Source of the DNA: CAYMLL01 sp964390645
Lineage (GTDB): Bacteria; Planctomycetota; UBA8108
Assembly (NCBI GenBank): GCA_964390645.1
Contig: CAYMLL010000107.1
Coordinates: 1-21,876, forward strand
DNA: 21,876 bases
Reading direction: 5' to 3'
In this document: positions 8,599 to 16,222 of the stretch, piece by piece
How the letters are laid out: each line of letters opens with the position of its first letter
Numbering within the stretch: position 1 is the first letter of the stretch
Translations under genes and position numbers: made by a program
Notes under the pieces: generated by a model
Told to the model about the DNA's origin: nothing
Database searches by the model: none
Seen by the model: the letters and a program-made list of their open reading frames with translations, nothing else

Positions 8599-9458
8599 AG
8601 CGACACCTCGAACTCGAGCTCGTAGACCGGCGCCGGCGACACCTGATCAGCATCCAGCCGCTCCCGAGGGAAGCCGCGGTAGACGATCACCGTGATGTGG
8701 TAAAGCTGGTTGGCGGGCTCGAAGCTCTTGCCCTCGGCCATGTCGGCATCGAAGTAGCTCGGCCGCACCGCGATGGCGAAGGAGTACTGCTTCAACGTCT
8801 CGATGACCATGTCGTCGAGCACGTACTCCGCGCCCTTCTTCCGGCCTCCCTTGCCGACCGGGACCAGGTGATTTCCGAGCCGGTAGACATCGAGAACCTT
8901 GTAGGTCTCGATGGTCTTCCTGCCGATCCTCACCTTCAAGTCATCGCCATCATTGTCGGCCCTATACGCGTCACCGCTCCCGTTGGGATTGCGTCGCGTA
9001 TCGGTCTCCGGATAGACGAAGGTCTTACCCTCGCGAAGCGCCTTGACCCGACGTTCACGCTCGCTGCTGCCGGCGTAGCGGCGTTGTTTCTTGTATCGCG
9101 GCAAGAGGATGAAGTAATCGGCCGACGGCTTCGCCAGACGCGGGTCAGCAGGCACGGAGTCCGTCACACCGTCGTGGTTGAGAACGAAGTAGATGCTGCC
9201 CTTCCTCGCGAATCCCTTGCGGGTACGGATTCCGGAGCGAACCGACTCTGCGACCGACTGGGCGATCACCGCGGCGTTCGAGTCCTCGATCACCCGCCGC
9301 CCGGCCTGGATGGCGACGGGAAAGAGAGCGAGGATTCCGACGAGGCCGAGCGTCAAGATCATGGTCGCGACCAGGATCTCGATCAGTGTGAACCCGCGCC
9401 GGCGGAGCGACCGGCCCGGTACCCGAAGTGTGACTCGTCGATCCGCGCGTCGTTGCAT
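8595..9458 (-). CDS. GspI-like pseudopilin
   Basis: This 287-residue protein has a basic prepilin leader and a cleavage site at G22|FTLIEILVATMILTLGLVG, with Glu at mature position 5 (E27). The LVATMILTLGLVGILALFPVA helix resembles GspI/PilV-type minor pseudopilins, which initiate and cap the pseudopilus tip. Family members are usually 120-150 residues, so the C-terminal domain here is unusually long, with a YVLDDMVIETLKQYSFAIAV strand region and an end (YHITVIVYRGFPRER) like that of other bacterial prepilin-type proteins. The ATG is preceded by AAGGA and lies 12 nt after the GspH-like gene. Its stop overlaps the GspJ-like start by 4 nt. Assignment to GspI rather than another minor pilin class rests on the N-terminal helix and gene order. 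Confidence 0.8.
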   Translation of the reverse strand: MQRRADRRVTLRVPGRSLRRRGFTLIEILVATMILTLGLVGILALFPVAIQAGRRVIEDSNAAVIAQSVAESVRSGIRTRKGFARKGSIYFVLNHDGVTDSVPADPRLAKPSADYFILLPRYKKQRRYAGSSERERRVKALREGKTFVYPETDTRRNPNGSGDAYRADNDGDDLKVRIGRKTIETYKVLDVYRLGNHLVPVGKGGRKKGAEYVLDDMVIETLKQYSFAIAVRPSYFDADMAEGKSFEPANQLYHITVIVYRGFPRERLDADQVSPAPVYELEFEVSL

Positions 9459-9470
9459 ACGTTGGTGTCC

Positions 9471-10355
9471 TTACCGCTTCCGGGAGCTCTTCTTCGATCC
9501 ACGCGTCGCAGCCCGGACCGGCCCGAGCTCGCCCCGGGTCAGCGGCGGGTCGGCGAGCACACCGAGCTTGGAGCGTACCTGACCGGTCGGTCGCAGATCG
9601 ATGTAGACCGCGCTGCTGCCGTCAACCTGCAGGACCACGAGGTCCGAGTTGGACGGTGCACCCTCGGCATCGTCGTTGTAGGTCGTGGTGGGAACGTCCG
9701 CGCCACCCGCCCCGAACTCGAGCGAACCGTCGCGCCGGAACGTCAACTTGTAGAGCCCCTTGATCTGGTAGCGCGGAACCACCTCCGTCGAACGTGACCT
9801 GCCACGCCTCTTGTTACCGCGGGTCCCGGCCTCCTTCGCACTCACGTACCTCCGACGCCACGACTCGAAGGGCGGAATGTGCAACCCCTTCGGCTTGTAC
9901 CCCGATTCACCAGAGCCGGCGTCGTCGAAGCGCTCGTCGAAGCTCGTCGCTCCGCGAGCGAAGCCCAGGACGTACCAGATGCTTCCGTCCTCCTGACCGA
10001 GAACCGACGTCTGCGGGCTCCAGACGTCATCATCGGTGAAGTCCTGACTGAGCTCGTCGAAAATACGGGGCCCTTCACGGAAGAACACGACGCTGATGTC
10101 GCGCCGCTTGGACACCGCCTGCAGACGAGCGATGTTGAAGATGTTGACCAGCTGACCGCGCACACCGTCGATCTGACGGTTCTTCATGTACTCGGCCACG
10201 GACGGCGCCATCAACGCGGCGGCCATGACGATGATGCCGATCACGACCATGAGCTCGATCAGCGTGAACCCCCTGCTGGAGAAGCCGCAGAACCCCTCCC
10301 GGCGGGATCTTGAGCGTCGCGACAGGATCTTCGAGCTCGCTGCGGTGAGGACCAT
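9471..10355 (-). CDS. GspH/FimT-like pseudopilin
   Basis: This 294-residue protein has the prepilin cleavage motif G29|FTLIELMVVIGIIVMAAALMAP with E34 at mature position 5. After the helix comes a GspH-like region: LVNIFNIARLQAVSKRRDISVVFF, then a long insert, then FRRDGSLEFGAGG and VVLQVDGSSAVYIDLRPTGQVR, which is the common beta-strand ending of GspH/FimT proteins. GspH is usually about 170 residues. ATG 10355 shares a base with the upstream TGA (TGATG) and has GAGGAAG seven bases before it; the in-frame TTG just upstream is not needed. It is the third gene of the cluster and is probably translationally coupled to the second. Confidence 0.84.
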   Translation of the reverse strand: MVLTAASSKILSRRSRSRREGFCGFSSRGFTLIELMVVIGIIVMAAALMAPSVAEYMKNRQIDGVRGQLVNIFNIARLQAVSKRRDISVVFFREGPRIFDELSQDFTDDDVWSPQTSVLGQEDGSIWYVLGFARGATSFDERFDDAGSGESGYKPKGLHIPPFESWRRRYVSAKEAGTRGNKRRGRSRSTEVVPRYQIKGLYKLTFRRDGSLEFGAGGADVPTTTYNDDAEGAPSNSDLVVLQVDGSSAVYIDLRPTGQVRSKLGVLADPPLTRGELGPVRAATRGSKKSSRKR

Positions 10356-11077
10356 CAATCGTCTTCCTCGTCTTCCTCTACCTCGACCTCCACTTCACCC
10401 TCCGCGAAGGCGGTGCGCAGGCCCGGACTCCAGAGCTCGTAACCGAGCGACGACTTCCAGCGACCACGCTCGTCGTCCATCTCGAGCTCGAGCTCATCCT
10501 CGAACTCCTCCAGGACCTCCGGCAAGTCGACACGCTTCTTCTGGTTGTCGTAGTGCATGGGCCGTCCGTAGCCGTCGACGATGTGGAAGATCCCGGGGTT
10601 CTCGTCGTCCTCTCTGAGATCACCCGGATCGAACTCCGCGATCGGATCGACGTTGCGCATCTTCTCTACACCAGCGACTACATAGGTGTCCGTAATCGGC
10701 AGCGACAGGGCGTACCAGAGCGCCGCGGAGCTGCGCAGGCGCACTCCGTCCTCGCTGGTGACCTTGGTATCCATGCCGTCGGGCGGCAGCTCGCCGGTCT
10801 GACGCCGGTACTCGCCGATGTACGTGTTCAGACGGTCGACGACCGAGTGCGTACGACGCATCTTGGCCTTGCCGGTGAAGGAGCCGATGGCGAAGAGCAT
10901 CAGCCCTGCGAGCACGCCGATGATCGCCATCACCATGAGGATCTCGACCAGCGTGAAGCCGTCCTGACGGCGGCCCGCTCGGCGCCGCACGTTGGTGACG
11001 CCTCGATCCGCGTATGTGGGCTCGGCAGGAGCTCTCATCGGAGTATCTGCTCCCCGCTCAACCGTGAATGTCGTCAC
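10355..11077 (-). CDS. Second GspG-like pseudopilin, acidic C-terminus
   Basis: This 240-residue protein carries the prepilin motif G40|FTLVEILMVMAIIGVLAGLM with E45 at mature position 5. It also has GspG-like features: the helix KMRRTHSVVDRLNTYIGEYRR, a GELPPDG turn, DGYGRPMHYD, and YELWSPG near the end, comparable with the 'YDLWSxGxDG' ending of major pseudopilins. It then runs into a strongly acidic tail of Glu, Asp and Val. GTG 11077 overlaps the previous gene by 20 nt and has GAGG-rich sequence upstream; ATG 11038 would give a shorter leader and is also possible. It could be a second major pseudopilin subunit or a minor one. The GspG-like fold is likely; its place in the pilus is unknown. 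Confidence 0.8.
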   Translation of the reverse strand: MTTFTVERGADTPMRAPAEPTYADRGVTNVRRRAGRRQDGFTLVEILMVMAIIGVLAGLMLFAIGSFTGKAKMRRTHSVVDRLNTYIGEYRRQTGELPPDGMDTKVTSEDGVRLRSSAALWYALSLPITDTYVVAGVEKMRNVDPIAEFDPGDLREDDENPGIFHIVDGYGRPMHYDNQKKRVDLPEVLEEFEDELELEMDDERGRWKSSLGYELWSPGLRTAFAEGEVEVEVEEDEEDD

Positions 11078-11699
11078 TACCCTCGGCCTCCTCCTCGCCG
11101 AGAATCGTCTGATCCTCCGCGTCGGGGCCGACCGAGTAGAGATCGAAAGTACGCACGTTCCTCATCCACGACTTGCGCTTGCGGTTCTTGTTGCAGCGGT
11201 AGATGTAGGGCTGACGGAAGGGGTCGAGATAGTACTTGTCGATCTTGGCGTCGAGGATCTCGCTCTGCCGAGCTTCGCGCCACTGGTCGCCCTCGTCGTC
11301 GAGCTCATCGTCGTAGTCCTCGTTGACGACGACGATACGGTCCGTCTTGAGCTCCACGTAAGGCGAGCTACGGCCGCCGGGCCCCCTCGGCCGGCGCTCA
11401 CCGTAAATCGCGTTGAAGAGCAGCGGAAACTGATTGGTGTCCTCGTTGATGCGCTCCTGCTCGATGCCCGGAAGGAGCTTCTCATCGGTGCGATAACTCT
11501 CAATCGCGCTCTTCAGCTGCGATATCTCGGTCGACGCTGCGGCGACTCTCGTCTTCTTCTTGATCACGCCGACGGCGTAGAGGCTGAGGCTCGCGAGGAT
11601 CCCGATGATCGTGATGACGATCAGCAGCTCGACAAGCGTGAACCCGCGACGGCAGCCCGATTCCCGGGACGACCGGTTCCACGAACAGAAACGCTTCAT
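11058..11699 (-). CDS. GspG-like major pseudopilin
   Basis: This 213-residue protein has a short basic leader and the cleavage site G19|FTLVELLIVITIIGILASLSLYAVG with E24 at mature position 5. GspG hallmarks follow: the helix STEISQLKSAIESYRTDEKLLPG, then YYLDPFRQPYIYRC, which corresponds to the 'DPWGxPYxY' segment, and FDLYSVGPDAED near the C-terminus, which corresponds to the calcium-site end of GspG. It is somewhat longer than typical GspG (about 145 residues) and its middle has many Asp and Glu. The open frame continues upstream to 11918, but ATG 11699 is chosen because it has GAGGG seven bases before it and gives a normal leader. It is the first gene of the cluster and is preceded by a long leader. 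Confidence 0.86.
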   Translation of the reverse strand: MKRFCSWNRSSRESGCRRGFTLVELLIVITIIGILASLSLYAVGVIKKKTRVAAASTEISQLKSAIESYRTDEKLLPGIEQERINEDTNQFPLLFNAIYGERRPRGPGGRSSPYVELKTDRIVVVNEDYDDELDDEGDQWREARQSEILDAKIDKYYLDPFRQPYIYRCNKNRKRKSWMRNVRTFDLYSVGPDAEDQTILGEEEAEGSDDIHG

Positions 11700-12345
11700 T
11701 TCGAATCCCTCGACATACTTCAAATCCCCCGAAACACGGAATCCGCAATACCGGCGGCTCGAACGACGGAACCTCGCAGATCCGAAACGCCAGCGAGGCG
11801 AGCCACCCGAGAACAGCGAGACGCGCCAAACGAGACCCAAAAGGTCCGGAACGGACGCCCGTCGTCTCGACAGGCCCCCTCTTTCAACGGGTCGCGCCAG
11901 GACCGCGGAAACCGCCATCGAACCTCGACGCGAGGTGCTTCACGGGCGCCGTCGACCGGGGCAGCCCGCCAGCGCTCTCCGCAACCCGCGACCCGCAAAG
12001 AAGACGTAAAGGATACTCCCCGCTCACTTTAATGGCAACCGGTGATTCGCCGCAAGAGGCCCGGAATCCTACCCCTAAGACGGGGGTGACCGTGAGTCTG
12101 TTGCCTGGCGAGCGGTAGAAAAAGTCCATCCGGCCCGAACCCCACCCTTTCGACCGACTCCCTCCGCAGCGGCCGGCCCCGCGGACGCGAGAGAACGACC
12201 CGGACAAGAGGGTCGCGGAACCGGCGGTCACACGTCCGCAGCCAGTCGCCAGAGGCCCTCGCGGCGCAGGAAGGGCGCGAGGACGCGTCGGACGAGGGAC
12301 GCCGACGGAGTCCAATCCGGGGGGAGCGCGATCCGTCGTCGAGGC
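11700..12345. other. 646-nt intergenic region between accC and pseudopilin operon
   Basis: No gene could be supported. The minus-strand frame that continues upstream from the GspG-like gene is Arg/Ser-rich and non-conserved. The region holds a candidate minus-strand promoter (12010-12038) that would give a leader of about 300 nt. About 64 nt past the accC stop there is a 7-bp inverted repeat (CCTCGCG at 12257-12263, CGCGAGG at 12276-12282) without a T-run. A small C4/G5 inverted repeat lies at about 12071-12087. Confidence 0.5.
12010..12038 (-). promoter_or_regulatory. Candidate promoter of the pseudopilin operon
   Basis: The minus strand reads TTGCCA (12033-12038), a 17-nt spacer, and TATCCT (12010-12015): 5/6 and 4/6 matches to sigma70 consensus. 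It sits in the only locally AT-richer patch of this intergenic region. It predicts a leader of about 300 nt. Confidence 0.4.
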
Positions 12346-13695
12346 TCAGCCGACGAAGTACTCCTCGATGAAGCCGGTGTTCACCTTCCCCGCCTTGAAG
12401 TGAAAATGCCGGAAAATCTCCTGCGCCAGGGGGATGGTGGTGGCGATGCCCTCGATCTTGAACTCGTCGAGAGCCCGCCTCATACACGCGATCGCATCCG
12501 CACGGTTGCCCTGATGGACGATCAGCTTGGCGATCATCGAATCGTAGTCGGGCGGCACGCGGTAACCGCTGTGGACGTGGCTGTCAACGCGCACGCCGAA
12601 GCCGCCGGGCGGCTGGAACGCGGTGACGAGTCCCGGCGAGGGCCGGAAGTTGTCATTCGGATCCTCGGCGTTGATACGGCATTCGATCGCCACGCCGTTG
12701 AACCGGACATCATCCTGGGTGTAGCCGAGCGGCTCCCCGCTGGCGATCCGGATCTGCTCCTTGATCAGGTCGATGCCCGTCACCATCTCGGTCACCGGAT
12801 GCTCGACCTGGATTCGGGTGTTGACCTCGATGAAGTAGAAGTTCGAGTCGCGGTCGACGAGGAACTCGACGGTCCCTGCGTTGTGGTAGCTCGAGGCACG
12901 CACGAGCCTCTTCGCGAACTCACCCATCTCCTGGCGGACCTGCGGCGGCAGTCCCGGGGACGGAGACTCCTCGATGAGCTTCTGGTGTCGACGCTGCAGG
13001 CTGCAGTCCCGCTCGCCGAGGTGGACGACCTCACCGTGTTGAGCGGCGAGCACCTGGATCTCGACGTGGCGCGGATTCTCGACGAACTTCTCGAGGTAGA
13101 CGTCCGAGTTGTTGAAGGATGCCTCCGCCTCGACGCGCGCCTGACTGTAGCCACTCCCGAGGCTGACATCGTTGTGGGCGACGCGCATTCCACGCCCGCC
13201 GCCGCCGGCGACCGCCTTGATCATCACCGGATAGCCGATCTCCCGCGCGACCTCGAGCGCCTCGCTCTCGCTCTCGAGTATGCCCGCGCTGCCCGGAACG
13301 AGCGGCACTCCGACGCTCGCCGCAAGCTCCCGCGCCTTGCCCTTGTCGCCGAGCAGGCGGATCGCCTCGACGCCCGGGCCGATGAACTCGATATGGCAAG
13401 AGCGGCAAATCTCGGCAAACTGGACGTTTTCGGCGAGAAAACCGTACCCCGGGTGAATCGCGTCGACATCCATGATCTCGGCCGTCGAGATAATCCTCGG
13501 AATCTCGAGGTAGCTCTGGCGGCTCGGACCCGGCCCGATGCAGACGGACTCGGACGCGAAGTCGAGATAGCTCGCACCGCGGTCTGCCTCGGAGTAGACG
13601 ATGACCGTCTCGATGTCGAGTTCGTGGCAAGCGCGGAGAATACGCAGCGCGATCTCGCCCCGATTGGCGATGAGGATTCTGGAGAGCTTCTTCAC
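12346..13695 (-). CDS. accC: Acetyl-CoA carboxylase, biotin carboxylase subunit
   Basis: AccC uses ATP and bicarbonate to carboxylate the biotin on AccB, the first half-reaction of malonyl-CoA formation for fatty acid synthesis. The 449-residue length is normal. Recognisable elements in order are the N-terminal RILIANRGEIALRI; IHPGYGFLAEN; the ATP-grasp glycine loop AVAGGGGRGMR; EKFVENPRHVEIQ; ERDCSLQRRHQKLIEE with the catalytic-site His and Lys; EVNTRIQVEHPVTE (Val where Met is commoner); and ECRINAEDP. The start is GTG 13695, fixed by the family's KKxxIANRGEIA beginning; the ribosome site (GAAG) is weak. It follows accB after 95 nt, and both are likely transcribed from the promoter at 14386-14414. 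Confidence 0.96.
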   Translation of the reverse strand: MKKLSRILIANRGEIALRILRACHELDIETVIVYSEADRGASYLDFASESVCIGPGPSRQSYLEIPRIISTAEIMDVDAIHPGYGFLAENVQFAEICRSCHIEFIGPGVEAIRLLGDKGKARELAASVGVPLVPGSAGILESESEALEVAREIGYPVMIKAVAGGGGRGMRVAHNDVSLGSGYSQARVEAEASFNNSDVYLEKFVENPRHVEIQVLAAQHGEVVHLGERDCSLQRRHQKLIEESPSPGLPPQVRQEMGEFAKRLVRASSYHNAGTVEFLVDRDSNFYFIEVNTRIQVEHPVTEMVTGIDLIKEQIRIASGEPLGYTQDDVRFNGVAIECRINAEDPNDNFRPSPGLVTAFQPPGGFGVRVDSHVHSGYRVPPDYDSMIAKLIVHQGNRADAIACMRRALDEFKIEGIATTIPLAQEIFRHFHFKAGKVNTGFIEEYFVG

Positions 13696-13790
13696 GTCAA
13701 CTGGCTTCGCTGCGCGCCGCGATCAGCGGACCGTGGTCGCTGGGCCTCCCGAACGCCCCGGCACCCGGCTGCCCGAACACCCCGACACGA

Positions 13791-14270
13791 CTACCCGGTA
13801 TCGATGCGAAACAGGGTCTCACCGAACTCGACGGGATCACCATTGCCGACGGTGATCTCGCGGACGACACCAGCGACGCCGGCCTGGATCTCGTTCATCA
13901 CCTTCATCGCCTCGACAATGCACAGCACCGTGTCCGCCTCGACGCGATCTCCCTCCTGCACGAAGGGCTCGGCCTCGGGGCTCGACGCACGATAAAAGGT
14001 GCCGACGAGGGGCGAGGCCACCCGGTGAGCGTCGTCGCTCTCGGGAGGTTCGGCAGCATCCGCCGCGGCCGCATCGCCCGACGACGCCGCAAGAGTCGAC
14101 AACGCGAGCGCATCTCCGGAAAAAGCGATCGGCGCAGCCGAGACCTTCGGCTCCGTCTTGCGCAACCGGATCCGGTGACTCTCGCCCTCGATCTCGAGTT
14201 CGGCGAGGTCGTTCCGTTTCATCAGGTCGAGCAGACCCTGCAGATCCTTGGCGTACTTTCCGAGATCCAT
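13791..14270 (-). CDS. accB: Biotin carboxyl carrier protein of acetyl-CoA carboxylase
   Basis: AccB carries the covalently bound biotin that shuttles the carboxyl group between AccC and the carboxyltransferase. The 159-residue length is typical. An N-terminal helix (DLGKYAKDLQGLLDLMKRNDLAELEIE) is followed by an Ala/Ser/Pro-rich linker, then the biotinyl domain with SPLVGTFYRASSPEAEPFV and the biotinylation motif EAMKVM, whose Lys is modified. ATG 14270 gives the family-standard N-terminus; the in-phase GTG at 14306 would add 12 unsupported residues. It lies upstream of accC in the usual order. Transcription probably starts near 14379, so the palindrome at 14342-14361 lies within its leader. 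Confidence 0.95.
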   Translation of the reverse strand: MDLGKYAKDLQGLLDLMKRNDLAELEIEGESHRIRLRKTEPKVSAAPIAFSGDALALSTLAASSGDAAAADAAEPPESDDAHRVASPLVGTFYRASSPEAEPFVQEGDRVEADTVLCIVEAMKVMNEIQAGVAGVVREITVGNGDPVEFGETLFRIDTG

Positions 14271-14341
14271 GGGAAACGCCGTGAGAACCTCGACGCAGGC
14301 GCACACGCCCTGCCGTGAAAACGGCCGCCAGGAGGAGCCCC

Positions 14342-14361
14342 TAAGTAACTACAGTAACTTA
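14342..14361. promoter_or_regulatory. Imperfect palindrome in the accB leader (possible operator)
   Basis: The arms TAAGTAACT and AGTAACTTA pair with a single mismatch around a 2-nt centre. It is the most AT-rich 20 bp in its neighbourhood and lies about 18-38 bases downstream of the predicted accB transcription start. That position suits a repressor site; a short RNA hairpin is also possible. I do not recognise the cognate regulator. Confidence 0.45.
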
Positions 14362-14385
14362 ATTTACAAGCGCTGACGGGGCGAG

Positions 14386-14414
14386 ATTCTAGGCTCGGAG
14401 GAGGAGATTGTCAA
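14386..14414 (-). promoter_or_regulatory. Strong sigma70-type promoter of accBC
   Basis: The minus strand reads TTGACA (14409-14414), a 17-nt spacer, and TAGAAT (14386-14391): a perfect -35, optimal spacing and 5/6 in the -10. It begins 24 bp downstream of the small-protein gene's stop and predicts a start near 14379 and a leader of about 110 nt before accB. Confidence 0.82.
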
Positions 14415-14437
14415 GCGGAAAGCGCGGCCCGACGACG

Positions 14438-14764
14438 CTATTCGGCGGCGGCGTCCGACTCGTCGGAGAGATCACCCGTCGTCGACTCCGGCGACGACGG
14501 CGCCTCGACGGCGGTCGCGAGCTGCTCGCGCGCCACCTCCACATCTCCCAGCGCGGCCAGGAGATCCGCCTCATCGGCGCCGTCCAGTCGAACCCGCGCA
14601 CACGCCTCGCCGAGCTTCTCGTGAGCGGCGCGCAGCCGGCGGCGCGCCGAGCCGGCATCAAGACGCTTTCCGGCCTCCTCGCCGATGGACTCGCCGACCG
14701 CGCGGGCCTTCTCGAGCCCACGACCGACGCCCTGCCCCAGCTTCTCCCAGAACGACCTCGCCAT
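14438..14764 (-). CDS. Small helical protein of unknown function, downstream of htrA-like gene
   Basis: This 108-residue protein has no signal peptide or membrane helix and no family that I recognise. Residues about 1-85 are rich in Ala, Arg, Glu, Leu and Gly with helical periodicity (FWEKLGQGVGRGLEKARAV; LRAAHEKLGEACARVRL; LLAALGDVEVAREQL). The last 20 residues are acidic and Ser-rich. The N-terminal GQGVGRGLEKARAVGESIGEEAG has small-residue spacing that could pack as an amphipathic helix on membranes or other helices. GGGGAAGG lies upstream of the ATG at a fair distance, and the gene starts 34 nt after the protease gene's stop, which suggests one operon. Base composition alone could give such a frame in this genome, but the ribosome site and spacing favour a real gene. 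Confidence 0.6.
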   Translation of the reverse strand: MARSFWEKLGQGVGRGLEKARAVGESIGEEAGKRLDAGSARRRLRAAHEKLGEACARVRLDGADEADLLAALGDVEVAREQLATAVEAPSSPESTTGDLSDESDAAAE

Positions 14765-14798
14765 GCTGTCGGCCTTCCCCGGATCGAGCCACGCGCGG

Positions 14799-15914
14799 CT
14801 ACTCGAGCGCCTCGAGCCGCACCTTCACCTCGTGGACCTCCCTGCCTCGCTGGACCCCGACCTCGACCTCTTCCCCGACGCGGTGCTGCTCCAGCTCGTT
14901 GAGAAGATCGTCGGTGTCCTCCACCCGCCTCTCGGCGACACGAACGATGATGTCGCCAAGCTCGACCTCCCCGTTGTTGTAGATCTTGGCGCCCTGGATC
15001 CCCGCTCGTTCCGCCGAGGAGCGCGGCACGACGCGGCGGACCACGACACCCGACTGGATTCCCCACTGACGCGCGATCTCATCGCTGAAAAGGTAGACAC
15101 CCAGAGCCGGCCGTACCACTTTTCCGTAGCGGATGAGCTGAGGGACAACCCGTCGCACCGTGCTGACGGGCACGGCGAAGCCGATGCCGGAGCTCGAGCC
15201 GCTGCGGCTGACGATCGCGGTGTTGACGCCGATGAGATCGCCGCGCGAGTTCAGCAGCGGCCCGCCCGAGTTGCCGGGGTTGATCGCCGCGTCGGTCTGC
15301 AGCACGTTCTCGATCACACGGCCGGTCCGGGCACGAATCTCTCGTCCCGTCGCGCTGATAACACCGCGCGTCAAGCTGTGGTCGAGCCCGAAGGGATTGC
15401 CAATCGCCAGCGCCTCCATACCGACTCGCAGTGGCCCCGATCGCCCCAGCGTGATCGGGCGCAGGGTCTCCGGCGAGGTCTCTACCCTCAGCACCGCGAG
15501 ATCCTTGTCCGCCGCCGTGCCGACGACACGGGCTCGCAGCGCCGTCTTGGAGTCGAAGCTCACGGAGATCAGGTCGGCCCCCTCCACTACATGGTAATTC
15601 GTGACGATGTGGCCCTTCGTGTCCCAGACGAAGCCGCTTCCCGTGCCCTGCGGCACCAGACGCGCGTCGAGCGAGAAGAAGCTGCGCCGCACGGCATCGT
15701 TGGAGATGAAGACGACCGAAGGCGACACCCGATCGAAAATCTCCCCGAGCCGCTGCTCGTCGGGCTGCAGCACGAGCTCGGCGCTCGCCTCTCGCGGACC
15801 GACGTCACCGCTCCCCGCGAAGGGAACGGGGAAGGGACCCGAGACCAGGCACGCGAAGCTGAAGCCCGCGAGACAACCGACGGCCAGAATCGACCAGAGC
15901 TTGGCGCGTTCCAT
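14799..15914 (-). CDS. HtrA/DegP-family serine protease with one PDZ domain
   Basis: This 371-residue trypsin-like periplasmic protease probably acts in envelope protein quality control. Residues 1-25 form a hydrophobic N-terminal segment, either a signal peptide or an anchor. The protease domain (about 55-255) has all three catalytic residues: H108 in TNYHVV, D138 in DKDLAVL and S216 in NPGNSGGPL. A single PDZ domain follows (about 262-371; VRPALGV, AERAGIQGAKI, GDIIVRVAERRV). One PDZ and a short N-terminus resemble DegS or short HtrA proteins rather than DegP with two PDZ domains. The start ATG has GAGGGG six bases upstream, a strong ribosome site. The small gene at 14438-14764 follows closely. 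A TAAAAT at 15999-16004 could be a -10, but no -35 accompanies it. Confidence 0.94.
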   Translation of the reverse strand: MERAKLWSILAVGCLAGFSFACLVSGPFPVPFAGSGDVGPREASAELVLQPDEQRLGEIFDRVSPSVVFISNDAVRRSFFSLDARLVPQGTGSGFVWDTKGHIVTNYHVVEGADLISVSFDSKTALRARVVGTAADKDLAVLRVETSPETLRPITLGRSGPLRVGMEALAIGNPFGLDHSLTRGVISATGREIRARTGRVIENVLQTDAAINPGNSGGPLLNSRGDLIGVNTAIVSRSGSSSGIGFAVPVSTVRRVVPQLIRYGKVVRPALGVYLFSDEIARQWGIQSGVVVRRVVPRSSAERAGIQGAKIYNNGEVELGDIIVRVAERRVEDTDDLLNELEQHRVGEEVEVGVQRGREVHEVKVRLEALE

Positions 15915-16222
15915 CGAATTCCCCTCAGAGGGAGCCAGTCGCAGGGACCGCTCGGCTGCTGAATTCCGTGCAGGCCCCGCAGAGCCGAATCGTCGGCTAT
16001 TTTAGGTCAAGGCGAAAGGAATGCACGGATTTCGGCACCCCGGGAGCTCGACGTGACGAGCTGTCAAGACAAACCGGGGCGTGCTCGAGCGACCGGGCCC
16101 CGGAGCTCGTTCCGCAGCCGTGTGCGATCGGCCGAGCGGACACGCGCCCGTACCTGCGGCTGTTTCCGGGCCCTGCGGCGACAACGGTTTTCCAGTCTTC
16201 GGTTCACCGCGTACCCCGGCGC
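15915..16222. other. 308-nt intergenic region before the HtrA-like gene
   Basis: No gene could be supported. On the minus strand there is a TAAAAT (15999-16004) without a matching -35, and an isolated TTGACA (16062-16067) without a -10 at the right distance. The 3' end of the CotH-domain gene adjoins the right side. No terminator with a T-run was seen. Confidence 0.45.

Noticed and set aside
11700..11918. Upstream extension of the first GspG-like protein by 73 residues
   Set aside because: It would place a long Arg/Ser-rich tail before a prepilin leader; ATG 11699 with GAGGG fits a normal leader.
15845..15860. Lipoprotein signal (Cys22) in the HtrA-like protein
   Set aside because: The preceding residues FSFA do not satisfy the lipobox, so a plain signal peptide or anchor is more likely.
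16062..16067. Perfect TTGACA on the minus strand upstream of the HtrA-like gene
   Set aside because: At 16-18 nt downstream the sequence is GC-only, with no acceptable -10.
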